DNA of 64,000 nucleotides from assembly GCA_963792405.1 (NCBI GenBank), contig CAWBVU010000006.1, positions 930,001 to 994,000 of the forward strand. Direction: 5' to 3'. Positions 32,392-42,700 of this stretch are shown here, one piece after another. The position numbers and the translations under genes were made by a program. The notes under the pieces were generated by a model. The model was not told the origin of the DNA. It saw nothing but the letters and a program-made list of their open reading frames with translations, and did no database searches. Origin of the DNA: SZUA-442 sp963792405 (lineage in GTDB: Bacteria > Actinomycetota > Acidimicrobiia > Spongiisociales > UBA5794). The first letter of the stretch is position 1. Every line of letters starts with the position of its first letter.

Positions 32392-33711
32392 TCACGGTGC
32401 ACCGACCACGGTGGCCGTGGTGTCGGTCCCGTACCCGCCATCGATCGTGGCCGTGACCCACTGTCCGGCGTCGCCTCGGTCGAGCAGGACGACCCCGTCG
32501 ATCTCGGGGGCCTCCCTGAAGGACCTGCCCACCGGTTGCCCGTCCTCGACCTGATCGACGAGGATCCTCACGGTCGTACCGACTGCTGCGGCGTTCTTCT
32601 CCGCCGTGATGTCGTCCTGGATCTCGTGCACGTAACGGAGCCGCTCGATGATCGCCTCACTGGCGACCTGATCGGACATGGTGGCGGCGTCCGTCCCCTG
32701 CTCTGCCGAGTACGGGAAGAAGCCCGCCCAGTCGAGGCGCGCGGACTGCAGGAAGCCGGCGAGCTCCTCGACGTCGTCCTCCGTCTCCCCCGGGTAGCCC
32801 ACGATGAAGCTCGAGCGCAGCGCGGCGTCGGCCGCGGCCGTGCGGATCCTGGCGATGAGATCGAGATGTCTGTCCCCGCTGCCGGGCCTTCGCATGGACC
32901 TGAGGAGGCGGGCCGAGGCGTGCTGGAGCGAGAGGTCGAAGTAGTTCGCGATGACCGGGTGCCCCGCCATGAGGTCGATGAGCCCCTGGCGGATCTCCCT
33001 GGGGTACAGGTAGTACAGGCGGAGCCGTCCGAGCCCCTCGACGGATGCCGCTCGCTGGACCAACGCCTCGACGGATCCCGAGCCGTTGTCACGTCCGTAG
33101 GCAGCGAGGTCCTGTGCCACGAGGACGACCTCCTGCACGCCATGTGCCACGAGCCCCTCGATCTCTGCGATCACGCCGTCGCCGGGCCGCGAGCGCTGGC
33201 GTCCCCTGATGAGCGGGATGGCGCAGAATGCACAGGTCTTGTCGCAGCCCTCTGCGACCTTGACATAGGCATAGGGCGCCGAGGGCGCCGGCCGGTTCAC
33301 GACCTCGAGGATGTCCATGCGCGAGCTCCGGACCCCGGAGATCGTGATCGGCTCCCAGTGGGTCAACCGATCGAGTTCCGACACGAGCTCCGGATACCGA
33401 TCGAGACCCACCACGGCGTCGGCCTCCGGGAGGGCATCGATCAACTCCTGCTCGTACCGCTGCGCCATGCATCCCATGACGACGAGCTTTGCACCGTCCC
33501 TGCGGGCCTCGGAGAGCTCGAGGATCGTCTCGATCGACTCCTGCCTCGCCGCCTCGATGAATCCGCAGGTGTTGACCATGACGACGTCCGCGTGCCCCGG
33601 GTCGTCGGCCGCGACGTACCCGGCGTCTCCGAGGACGGATGAGATCTTGTCGCTGTCGACCTGGTTCTTCGAGCAGCCGAGCGTGGTCAGCCAGATGGTG
33701 GGGGCGGGCAT
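32392..33711 (-). CDS. rimO: Ribosomal protein S12 methylthiotransferase RimO
   Basis: 439 residues. N-terminal cluster cysteines appear in TTLGCSKNQVDSD, VNTCGFIEAA and MGCMAQRY; the radical-SAM CxxxCxxC is CDKTCAFC, followed by the RimO-type AIPLIRGRQRSR; a TRAM domain is at the C-terminus. It methylthiolates an aspartate of ribosomal protein S12. The minus-strand TAGCCT at 33725-33720 ends 8 nt before the ATG with no Shine-Dalgarno, so a leaderless mRNA is likely. It heads the rimO-cinA-thpR-GNAT transcript. Confidence 0.95.
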   Translation of the reverse strand: MPAPTIWLTTLGCSKNQVDSDKISSVLGDAGYVAADDPGHADVVMVNTCGFIEAARQESIETILELSEARRDGAKLVVMGCMAQRYEQELIDALPEADAVVGLDRYPELVSELDRLTHWEPITISGVRSSRMDILEVVNRPAPSAPYAYVKVAEGCDKTCAFCAIPLIRGRQRSRPGDGVIAEIEGLVAHGVQEVVLVAQDLAAYGRDNGSGSVEALVQRAASVEGLGRLRLYYLYPREIRQGLIDLMAGHPVIANYFDLSLQHASARLLRSMRRPGSGDRHLDLIARIRTAAADAALRSSFIVGYPGETEDDVEELAGFLQSARLDWAGFFPYSAEQGTDAATMSDQVASEAIIERLRYVHEIQDDITAEKNAAAVGTTVRILVDQVEDGQPVGRSFREAPEIDGVVLLDRGDAGQWVTATIDGGYGTDTTATVVGAP

Positions 33712-33872
33712 GGGCGGTCAGGCTACCGCGAGCAGCGGTGTCCCATCGTCGCCGGAGCGACGCCCACCTCGCCCGGGCGAGTCGCGGGTGCTCGCGCGTT
33801 CCGACGTGGGAGGGTTCGGAAGCCCCCGGCTCGCCCCTCAAGCCCTCGTCCCGAACCACCGATAGCACACGC

Positions 33873-34363
33873 GTGAGCGCACCTCTGACGGACATCGTCG
33901 GCATCGGCCCTGCGACATCGAGCCTGCTGGTCGCCGCGGGTTTCATGACGATCGGCTCCATCGCCGACGCCGACCCCGCGGCGCTCGCACAGGTCAGTGG
34001 CATCGGGATGCGCCGTGCCGAATTGCTCTCCATCGCCGCCAGGAAGGTGCCCGCGGAGGCGCCGGGGCGTTCGGACGACGACCCGGGAGTGGGCGCCACC
34101 GAGGCCACGCCGAACGCCGAACCCACGCCCGAGAAGACGAAGAAGCCCAAGGCCAAGGACAAGGGCCAGACCAAGCCCAAGACCAAGGCCAAGGCGAAGC
34201 CCAAGGCGAAGCACAAGGCCAAGGCCAAGCCCAAGACCAAGGCCAAGGCCAAGGCCAAGCCCAAGACCAAAGGCCAAGGCCAAGGGCCAAGCCCAAGACC
34301 AAGGGCAAGGGCAAGGGCAAGGGCCAGACCAAGGGCAAGGGCAAGGCCGGCGCCAGGAGATGA
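33873..34363 (+). CDS. Helix-hairpin-helix protein with lysine-rich (KAK/KPK) tail, frame slips in the tail
   Basis: From the GTG at 33873, residues 1-55 form an HhH domain (DIVGIGPATSSLLVAAGF, VSGIGMRRAELLSIAARK); an acidic linker leads to a low-complexity basic tail of KAKAKPK and KPKTK repeats, like histone H1-type nucleoid proteins. The literal frame changes to Gln/Arg-rich text at 34269 (AAA) and runs on into the next gene. Removing one A at 34269-34271 and one G at 34284-34286 restores KPKTKGKGKGKGQTKGKGKAGARR-type repeats ending at the TGA 34361-34363. So the end given assumes two one-base insertions, either sequencing errors in homopolymers or a real decay. A DNA-binding role is inferred. 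Confidence 0.6.
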
Positions 34364-34475
34364 TCGGTGGGTGCCTCGTGCACGACGCGGTGAGCCGTCA
34401 CGACATGGCCGACCCGGCGCCCGATACGCCACGACGACCCACGCATCCACGGGGACATCCCCATCCGCTCCCCAC

Positions 34476-35033
34476 GTGACCCGCGGTCCCTTCATCGTCG
34501 TCAGCGGACTGCCAGCGAGCGGGACGTCCACGCTCGCTCGAGGGATCGCTGCGATGCTCGGGTACGACGTCATCGACAAGGACGACGTGCTGGAGGCGTC
34601 CTTCGCGACGGCTGGCACGATCTCGCCGGAGGTGAGGGCGGACCTCAGCCGGAAGGCCGACACCCTCATGCGCAAACGTGTCGAGCTCCGCGACCGTGCC
34701 GTACTCGTGTCCTTCTGGCGCCGTTCGGAGCTGTCGGCGACCTCCGGTACACCGACCGACTGGTTGTTCGGGCTGCCCGACGTGATCGAGGTCCACTGCT
34801 CGTGTCGGCCCGAGACCGCAGCACACCGATTCATCGAGCGGTCCCGCCACGCCGCACACGGCGATGACGCCGCCGATCCCACCGAGATCCTCGCCCAATT
34901 CCGTGCCCTGCACGCCCTGGGGCCACTCGGGGTGGGAAGGCTCGTCGAGGTGGACACCGAGCTGTCGCCGAACCTCGCTGCTGTGCTGCGAAGGATCGTC
35001 GGCCCGGCGGACGATCCTTCGCCGGACGGCTGA
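34476..35033 (+). CDS. P-loop kinase-like protein (AAA_33 / zeta-like)
   Basis: 185 residues from the GTG at 34476. Walker A is SGLPASGTSTLARG near residue 12 (the usual Lys of GxxxxGK[ST] appears as Thr: GTST), then VIDKDDVLEASF, an LSRKADTLMRKRVELRDRAVLVSFWRR segment and a lid-like arginine region. The fold resembles nucleotide or small-molecule kinases such as chloramphenicol phosphotransferase-like proteins; the altered P-loop makes activity uncertain. Other GTG starts (34371) are possible, and the frame is literally open from the HhH gene, so a fusion cannot be excluded. It ends directly against the PHP gene on the other strand. Confidence 0.7.
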   Translation: MTRGPFIVVSGLPASGTSTLARGIAAMLGYDVIDKDDVLEASFATAGTISPEVRADLSRKADTLMRKRVELRDRAVLVSFWRRSELSATSGTPTDWLFGLPDVIEVHCSCRPETAAHRFIERSRHAAHGDDAADPTEILAQFRALHALGPLGVGRLVEVDTELSPNLAAVLRRIVGPADDPSPDG

Positions 35034-35915
35034 TCAGTCCAACGGCTCCATCCTGCCGACCCGCTTGTCGAACGCGATGCGCTCGGTGTAGCCGATGTCC
35101 TTCGCCAGGGCGATCGCGGCGTCCCTGTCCCTCCCGCAGTGTGCGGGAACGTGGGCATCGGACGCAAGCGTGATGGGAACGCCGTGGTTGAAGAAGCGTT
35201 CGAGGAGGGGACGCGCCGGATACATCTCAGCCACCGGTTGGTGGAGGCCGGCGGTGGACACCTCGACGGCGGTGCCGCCCCGTGCGGCCGCCACGGCGAG
35301 ATCCTCGTAGAGGTCGTGGGGTGTCCCGTCGAGCACGACGCCCTGCTTCTTCACCACGTCGGCGTGGGCGAGCACGTCGAAGAGCCCGGAGGCGGCGAGC
35401 CGGATCTCGATCGCGAAGTAGTCCTCGTACGCCTGGCGAGGGCCGCGAACGTCGAACTCGAAGGCCTGATCCGCCAGATCCACGCCCCAGGCTCCGATCC
35501 AGTGGGTCGAGGCGATCAGGACATCGAACGGATACGGTGCGAGGAGTTCGCTCACCGCCTCGGCGGTCTCCGGGAAGTAGTCGACCTCGAGGCCCAGCAG
35601 GACCGGGAGTCCCCGATCCTTGGCATCGACCACCGCCTGGACGTACCGCTCCAGCGAGAGGACGCGCTCGGATCGCACGTACGACGCGGTGTACTCGGCG
35701 AGGTCCTTCCGGGGGTCGAGCGTCCACCAGGTACCCAGCACATCCGCCGACTCCACGCACCGATAGAGGTGCTCGGTGAAGGCGATCTCGTCGGCGCCGT
35801 TCGCGAGCGCGTACTCGACATAGGCCTCGATGTGGTCGACGGGATAGTGCCCCGGCGGGGGGCCCTCCCCGTTCCAGGGGCCGTGGGGATGCAGGTGGAC
35901 GTGGTAATCACCCAT
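35034..35915 (-). CDS. PHP-domain histidinol-phosphatase-like protein
   Basis: 293 residues. Metal-binding motifs of the PHP superfamily are present: DYHVHLHPHGPW at the N-terminus, AFTEHLYRC, LLGLEVDYFPE, IASTHWIGAW, VLAHADVVKK and LASDAHVP. These match HisJ-type histidinol-phosphate phosphatases, which dephosphorylate L-histidinol phosphate, but other his genes are absent and PHP paralogues have varied substrates. A minus-strand TACGCT (35928-35923) ends 7 nt before the ATG, indicating a likely leaderless start. The 3' end abuts the kinase gene without a gap. Confidence 0.87.
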   Translation of the reverse strand: MGDYHVHLHPHGPWNGEGPPPGHYPVDHIEAYVEYALANGADEIAFTEHLYRCVESADVLGTWWTLDPRKDLAEYTASYVRSERVLSLERYVQAVVDAKDRGLPVLLGLEVDYFPETAEAVSELLAPYPFDVLIASTHWIGAWGVDLADQAFEFDVRGPRQAYEDYFAIEIRLAASGLFDVLAHADVVKKQGVVLDGTPHDLYEDLAVAAARGGTAVEVSTAGLHQPVAEMYPARPLLERFFNHGVPITLASDAHVPAHCGRDRDAAIALAKDIGYTERIAFDKRVGRMEPLD

Positions 35916-35970
35916 CGCGGCGAGCGTAGTGCGCCACCGGCAGCGTCGACTTCGACGACATCGCGGCGGG

Positions 35971-36381
35971 TCAGGGCGTCGGCGGGATCTCCACGCCCCT
36001 GTCGATGAGGATGCCCTTGACGACCCCGAGGCGCTGCTGGATGGGACCGAGCCCCAGGGCGTCGTCGATGCCTTTGTTGATCTTGACACCGCCCAGGTTG
36101 CCCATCTCCCCCGTGCCCGGGCCGCCGCTGCCTGCCTGCATCACGAGATCGATGCGTTGCTTCTCGATGTCGCGCACGCGGGCTCGCAGGGACCTGAGTT
36201 CATCGAGGAGCTCTGCGTCGGAGCGTCCCTGATCGAGCGCATGGGGCGCCGATCGTGCGATCGCTCGGAGCTCGTCCTCCCGCCTGTGCAGAAGGTAGCG
36301 CTGCTCGAACGCGTCGTCCGGGAGCTCAGCGATCTGGCGCTGCACCTCGGCCAGCTCCCTCGTCGCCTCGAAGGGGTCCAT
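35971..36381 (-). CDS. Hypothetical coiled-coil protein
   Basis: 136 residues from the ATG at 36381. A charged helical N-terminal two-thirds (ATRELAEVQRQIAELPDDAFEQR, LLDELRSLRARVRDIEKQ) suggests a coiled coil, and a Gly-rich segment (GSGGPGTGEMGNLGG) links to a short C-terminal domain. No family recognised. A GTG at 36438, directly after the pabBC stop, would add 19 residues of unlikely composition. Co-oriented and close to the pabBC gene, so probably on the same transcript. Confidence 0.68.
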   Translation of the reverse strand: MDPFEATRELAEVQRQIAELPDDAFEQRYLLHRREDELRAIARSAPHALDQGRSDAELLDELRSLRARVRDIEKQRIDLVMQAGSGGPGTGEMGNLGGVKINKGIDDALGLGPIQQRLGVVKGILIDRGVEIPPTP

Positions 36382-36438
36382 GGTCGTCACGATATCGCCG
36401 TCAGGGGTCGTGCGCAGCCGGCTGGTGGCGTCTCGCAC

Positions 36439-38241
36439 TCACGGCGCGGGCGTCGGGACGTTCACGACGACGGCGGGTCGCCATCCCCGCACGGAGTTGA
36501 CGACGGCGACCGCCTCGGCTGCGAGGAGATCGGGGATCGAGATGGAACGCTCAACGACGCCGCCCTGCGCGATCAGCGAGGCACGCATGATGCCGGGCAG
36601 GAGACCGTCGGCCACGGGCGGGGTGACCCATGCACCGTCGATCAGGCAGACGAGGTTGCCGATCGTGGTCTCGGTGACGTGCCCCTTCTTGTTGGTCAGG
36701 ACCACGTCGTCGGCACGTGGGTGGCGCCGCTTCCTGACGTCGTAGACGGATCGGTCCGTGGTCTTGTGGAAGAGCCGTACGTCTCGATCGTCGACAGGGT
36801 CGAAGTCGACCTCGAGGGTGACCGTTTCAGCATCGGGGCCGGGGCGATCCGCGAACCGAGACGGAGCCGGTGCCGTGGCGACCGACACCGCTGGTGCCCC
36901 CGGCGACGGGTCACCGACGACGACGCTCACGCGCGTCGGCCCCGCGCCGTCCATCTCGAGGATCCGGTCGAGCTCGACGAGACCGGACCTGATGTCGGCG
37001 ATCGGCACGTCGACGCCGAGGAACATGGCCGATCCCTCCATGCGGGCCAGGTGCTCGTCGAGCCACACCCAGCCCCCGTCCCATCGAAGGGTCTCGATGA
37101 GCCCTACCGGTTGTGCACGGGTCGTGAGGACGAGGGCCTTTGCGAGCGCCTCGTCGTACTCGCCACCCTGATCCGAGTCCCACGTGACCCCTCCACCGAC
37201 CCCGTAGTGCACCACCCCCTCATCGACCTGCACGACCGCCGTGCGGATCGCGACGCTGAAGGACGCACCGTCGATGCCGTCCCCCGGCGGGATGAAGCCG
37301 ATCGCACCGCAGTACAGGCCGCGTGGATACGGCTCCACCGACTCGATGATCTCCATGGTCCTCGGCTTGGGGGCTCCGGTCACCGACCCGCAGGGGAACA
37401 GCGACGCGAAGACGTCCCACAGTGACACGCCCTCTGCGAGCTCCGCGGAGACCTGCGACGCCATCTGCCACACCGTCCGGTATGGCTCGATCGCGAACAG
37501 CTCGTCCACTTCCACGGACCCGACACGCGCGACCCGTCCGAGGTCGTTGCGGATCAGGTCCACGATCATCAGGTTCTCCGCCCTGTCCTTCGCCGATGTC
37601 TCGAGCTCGGTGCGAAGGACGAGATCCTCGATGCCCCACCGTCCCCTCGGGCGGGTCCCCTTCATCGGCCGTGTCGTGACGTGGGAGCCGGAGATCGCGA
37701 AGAACCGCTCCGGCGAGACGCTGACCACCTCGATGCCCCCATGTCGCAGGTGGCAGGCGTAGCTGGCCTCCTGGGCGAGCACCAGGTCGCGGTAGAAGGC
37801 CCCGGAGTCGCCGGAGAAGGCGGCGCGCAGGGGGAAGGTCAGGTTCACCTGGTAGGTGTCGCCCACCGCGATGTGGGCCTTGACCGTGTCGAAGGCGCGG
37901 TCGTACTCCCCACGCTCGATGAGGGGTTGCCAACGCGATACGGAGTACGCACCGCGTTCGTCGGTCGGTGTCGGGGGCGGCACCTCGACATGTCCATCGA
38001 AGGCCCCGAACCATGCGTACGGCATCGACGGATCATGCGAGGCCTCGAGCGCCCGATCGAACGCAGGGGCGGCGCCGTACCCCAGGTACCCCGCGACCCA
38101 TGCGCCGTTGCGTGCGGCGTCGACTGCGGCGTCGACCACCGCGTGCACCTCGTCGAGCGACCGAGCCTCGAACGAGGCGATGGGATCCGTGAGCACGAAG
38201 GACGACCCTTCTGCGACGTCGTCGAACCGCGCTGCGAACAT
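36439..38241 (-). CDS. Aminodeoxychorismate synthase component I fused to aminodeoxychorismate lyase (PabB-PabC)
   Basis: 600 residues. The N-terminal 370 form the chorismate-binding PabB domain (DTYQVNLTFPLRA, MKGTRPRG, ENLMIVDLIRNDLGRV, FPCGSVTGAPKPRTMEII). The C-terminal 230 are a PLP-dependent PabC-type domain with the candidate lysine in LFHKTTDRS and TNKKGHVTETTIGNL. Together they would make 4-aminobenzoate for folate from chorismate; the glutaminase PabA is not in the window. A minus-strand TAGCCT (38254-38249) lies 7 nt before the ATG, and GGAGG overlaps that spacer. Confidence 0.92.
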   Translation of the reverse strand: MFAARFDDVAEGSSFVLTDPIASFEARSLDEVHAVVDAAVDAARNGAWVAGYLGYGAAPAFDRALEASHDPSMPYAWFGAFDGHVEVPPPTPTDERGAYSVSRWQPLIERGEYDRAFDTVKAHIAVGDTYQVNLTFPLRAAFSGDSGAFYRDLVLAQEASYACHLRHGGIEVVSVSPERFFAISGSHVTTRPMKGTRPRGRWGIEDLVLRTELETSAKDRAENLMIVDLIRNDLGRVARVGSVEVDELFAIEPYRTVWQMASQVSAELAEGVSLWDVFASLFPCGSVTGAPKPRTMEIIESVEPYPRGLYCGAIGFIPPGDGIDGASFSVAIRTAVVQVDEGVVHYGVGGGVTWDSDQGGEYDEALAKALVLTTRAQPVGLIETLRWDGGWVWLDEHLARMEGSAMFLGVDVPIADIRSGLVELDRILEMDGAGPTRVSVVVGDPSPGAPAVSVATAPAPSRFADRPGPDAETVTLEVDFDPVDDRDVRLFHKTTDRSVYDVRKRRHPRADDVVLTNKKGHVTETTIGNLVCLIDGAWVTPPVADGLLPGIMRASLIAQGGVVERSISIPDLLAAEAVAVVNSVRGWRPAVVVNVPTPAP

Positions 38242-38322
38242 GCCTCCGAGGCTACGCGCTCCGATCGCCTGCGTCCGCGATCTCCGCGTATGCTGGCGTC
38301 TCGCCCACGGAGGATCCCCCGA

Positions 38323-39960
<1,638 letters not shown>

Positions 39961-39964
39961 CGAA

Positions 39965-39987
39965 GAGCGCCGTCGGTGACGACGCTC
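39965..39987. terminator. Hairpin between convergent acyl-CoA synthetase and ftsK
   Basis: GAGCGCCGTC pairs with GACGACGCTC (one mismatch) around a 3-nt loop, 5 nt after one stop codon and 25 nt from the other. No long T-run on either strand. Its position between two convergent genes supports a bidirectional terminator. Confidence 0.45.
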
Positions 39988-40011
39988 CTCTCGGGCCGGG
40001 ATTGGCGGTCC

Positions 40012-42273
40012 CTAGCCCAGAACCTGTTCCAGTTCGTCCTCGGTGACCAGCACCGCCCTCGCCTTCGAGCCCTCGGAGGGCCCGACGACCCCGCGCTGCT
40101 CGAGGATGTCCATCACCCTTCCCGCACGCGCGAAGCCGATGCGGAGCTTGCGCTGGAGCATCGATGTCGACCCGAGCTGGCTTCGGACGACGAGTTCGAT
40201 CGCCTGGCGCATGACCTCGGGATCCTCCCCGTCGTACTCCTCGGCATCCGCCGTCTGCTGGGCGGCCTGCTCGAACACCTCCGTGTCGCGGTAGCGGGCC
40301 TCACGCTGCTCGCGTACCCAGTCGACCACGGCGTGGATCTCGGGCTCGGACACGAACGACCCCTGGATGCGTTCCGGCTTCGGGTCTCGTGCGGTCACGA
40401 CGAGCATGTCGCCGAGCCCCACGAGCTTGTCGGCGCCGCCCTGGTCGATGATGACCCTCGAATCGGTCTGCGAGGCCACGGAGAAGGCCAGCCGTGACGG
40501 CACGTTCGCCTTGATGACGCCCGTGATCACGTTCACCGAGGGCCTCTGCGTGGCGATGACGAGGTGGATCCCCACCGCTCGTGACATCTGCGCGATCCGA
40601 ACGATCGAGTCCTCGACCACGCGCCCCGCCACCATCATCAGGTCGTTGAGCTCGTCGACGACGACCACGATGTACGGGAACCGATCGAACATCTCCTCGT
40701 CGAGGGCACCGGCGTCGTACGACTCGCGATACGAGTCGATGTCGCGCACCCCCGCATCCGCGAGCAGGTCGTACCGGCGATCCATCTCCGCCACCGCCCA
40801 CTGCAGGGCGTCGGCGGCCTTCTTCGGATTCGTGATGACCCTCGTGAGCAGGTGCGGCGCGTCGTTGTACTGCCCGAGCTCGACCCGCTTCGGGTCGACG
40901 AGGATGAGCCGCACCTCCTCCGGTGTGGCCCGCATCAGGATCGACGTCAGCAACGAGTTGATGCACGAGGACTTCCCCGCCCCCGTGGCCCCTGCGATCA
41001 GCACGTGGGGCAGCTCGGTGAGTCGCAGCATCCTCGGCGAGCCCGACACGTCCATGCCGAGGCTGACGAGCATCGGGTCGTGGTCGTTCCTCGCGAGATC
41101 GGAGGTGAGGACGTCGCCGATCGTGACGAGGTGGCGCTTGCGGTTCGGCACCTCCACCCCGATGGCCGACTTGCCGGGGATCGGTGCGAGGATCCGCACG
41201 TCCGCCGCGGCGAGGGCGTAGGCGATGTCGTGACTGAGCGTCGTCACCTTGTTGACCTTGACCCCCGGTGCGAGCTCGATCTCGTAGCGCGTGACCGTGG
41301 GGCCCGGAACGATCCGCACGAGCTTGGCGTCGACACCGTGTTGGCGCAGCGTTTCCTCGAGCGCCTCGCCCGTCTCCTTGAGATCCCTTCCGTCGTGGCC
41401 CTTCGCGCCCGACAGCTTGAGGAGCTCGAGCGGCGGGAGCTGGTAGCCCTCTGCAGTCGCGGACGACGACGCCGTGCGACGTTGCCGTGTGGGGGCCTTC
41501 GGTGCGGACGCAGGCTCCTCGGCGAACTCCTGGGTGACCGGTGCGTGGTCAGGCACCGGAACGTCCTCAGGTCGGTCCCTGAGATCGACGATGACCTGGG
41601 GCTCGGAGCCGTCGACGTCGCTTCGGTCCCTTCCGACGAGACCACCCGCCGTCGCGTGGGCCGATCGGAACGCTGACCCGATGCTGCGCATCACATCGCC
41701 GAGCGATGCGCCGGTGATCAGGAGCGCACCGATGCCGATCACGGCGGAGAGGATCACGAACGCCCCCCAGAACCCGCTCAGCCGCTCGAGCGGATACGCG
41801 ACCAGCGAACCGACCGCACCGCCGTTCTGTTCGAGGCCGCCGTCGCCTCCCGCAATGGGGGCATTGCCGGTCATGAGGTGGAACAACGACACCGAGCCGA
41901 CGAAGAGCAGGACGAAGCCGCTGATCGTTCTGGCGTGGTGGTCCTTGCTGATGACGCCGATCATCACCAGGCCGAGGAACATGAGGGCGAGCGGGACGAC
42001 GAACGCCCACATGCCGACGAGGAATCTGATCACGGTGCTCGCGGACGCGCCGATCGGTCCCGACAACTCGAAGAACGACAGGAACACGAGCGCCCCGACG
42101 ACGATGAGGCCGATGCCCCACACGTCGGCGCGGTGGTCGCCGAGGTGGTCCCCGATCCTCGACGGCACGACCCGCAGCGCTTGGGTCGTCCGTCTGATCA
42201 GCGACGGTTTCTTCTGTGTGCGCTTCGCAGCACTCCGCCCCGTGGCCCGACCGCTCGAGGTCTTCATCGCCAT
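40012..42273 (-). CDS. ftsK: DNA translocase FtsK
   Basis: 753 residues. Four transmembrane helices in the first 200 residues, a short linker, then the FtsK motor: alpha domain (GPTVTRYEIELAPGVKVNKV), Walker A GATGAGKSS near 424-432, IVVVVDELNDLMM as Walker B (Asn where Ala is usual in DELADLMM), ATQRPSVNVITG, and a C-terminal gamma winged helix (STSMLQRKLRIGFARAGRVMDILE). It pumps DNA through the septum and activates dimer resolution. The ATG at 42273 has a minus-strand TACAGT (42288-42283) 9 nt upstream. Length is short because the linker is brief. Confidence 0.95.
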   Translation of the reverse strand: MAMKTSSGRATGRSAAKRTQKKPSLIRRTTQALRVVPSRIGDHLGDHRADVWGIGLIVVGALVFLSFFELSGPIGASASTVIRFLVGMWAFVVPLALMFLGLVMIGVISKDHHARTISGFVLLFVGSVSLFHLMTGNAPIAGGDGGLEQNGGAVGSLVAYPLERLSGFWGAFVILSAVIGIGALLITGASLGDVMRSIGSAFRSAHATAGGLVGRDRSDVDGSEPQVIVDLRDRPEDVPVPDHAPVTQEFAEEPASAPKAPTRQRRTASSSATAEGYQLPPLELLKLSGAKGHDGRDLKETGEALEETLRQHGVDAKLVRIVPGPTVTRYEIELAPGVKVNKVTTLSHDIAYALAAADVRILAPIPGKSAIGVEVPNRKRHLVTIGDVLTSDLARNDHDPMLVSLGMDVSGSPRMLRLTELPHVLIAGATGAGKSSCINSLLTSILMRATPEEVRLILVDPKRVELGQYNDAPHLLTRVITNPKKAADALQWAVAEMDRRYDLLADAGVRDIDSYRESYDAGALDEEMFDRFPYIVVVVDELNDLMMVAGRVVEDSIVRIAQMSRAVGIHLVIATQRPSVNVITGVIKANVPSRLAFSVASQTDSRVIIDQGGADKLVGLGDMLVVTARDPKPERIQGSFVSEPEIHAVVDWVREQREARYRDTEVFEQAAQQTADAEEYDGEDPEVMRQAIELVVRSQLGSTSMLQRKLRIGFARAGRVMDILEQRGVVGPSEGSKARAVLVTEDELEQVLG

Positions 42274-42480
42274 GGGACACGAACTGTACCCCGGATGCCC
42301 GTGACAACCAACCACCCTTCGCGCGATCCGTCGCGCGAAGAGTTACACGTTTGTGATTTGCCTCCCCCGTGGCACCCCCGACGTCGCCGCGAGATGTCCC
42401 TTCCCCCTCCCCCGACGGTGTGATACCAATGGGGGGAGGATCTGCACGCCAGCCCGCGACTGCGGGAAGGAGGTCAGCCC

Positions 42481-42654
42481 GTGGCACACGATTCCGGCTT
42501 CCGGCAGGGCGCCCACGACGTCACCCACCGCGACCCGAGACCCCCACGTGGGACCAAGGCGTCCCGGAAGTTCGACGATCGCTTGGCGAGGCGCTTCCAC
42601 GAACACGAGAAGGCCCAGGAATCGAGGACGGGAGACGAGGGCCGCAACGACTGA
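42481..42654 (+). CDS. Small basic protein (57 residues)
   Basis: A GTG-initiated frame with a perfect AGGAGG 7 nt upstream and G/C-rich third positions throughout. The product is short, polar and charged: AHDSGFRQGAH at the start, a PRPPRGTKASRKF basic centre, an FDDRLARRFHEHEKAQ helix, then an acidic end. No family recognised. It lies alone between ftsK (divergent) and the ABC ATPase (convergent), with a hairpin just after it. The ribosome site and codon pattern are the main evidence. Confidence 0.6.
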   Translation: MAHDSGFRQGAHDVTHRDPRPPRGTKASRKFDDRLARRFHEHEKAQESRTGDEGRND

Positions 42655-42664
42655 AGGCGCCGGT

Positions 42665-42687
42665 CCCGCGCACGGGGGTTGCGCGGG
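42665..42687. terminator. Hairpin between convergent small ORF and ABC ATPase
   Basis: CCCGCGCA and TGCGCGGG form a perfect 8-bp stem with a 7-nt loop, 10 nt after the small ORF and 13 nt after the ABC ATPase gene on the other strand. No T-run follows. Likely a shared transcription end. Confidence 0.45.
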
Positions 42688-42700
42688 TGCGGCCCCCACC

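Noticed and set aside
33639..35033. Single fused HhH - KAK repeat - kinase protein
   Set aside because: The stretch between 34272 and 34475 reads as Gln/Arg/Pro-rich text only in this frame, whereas correcting two homopolymers restores the repeat and a natural stop.
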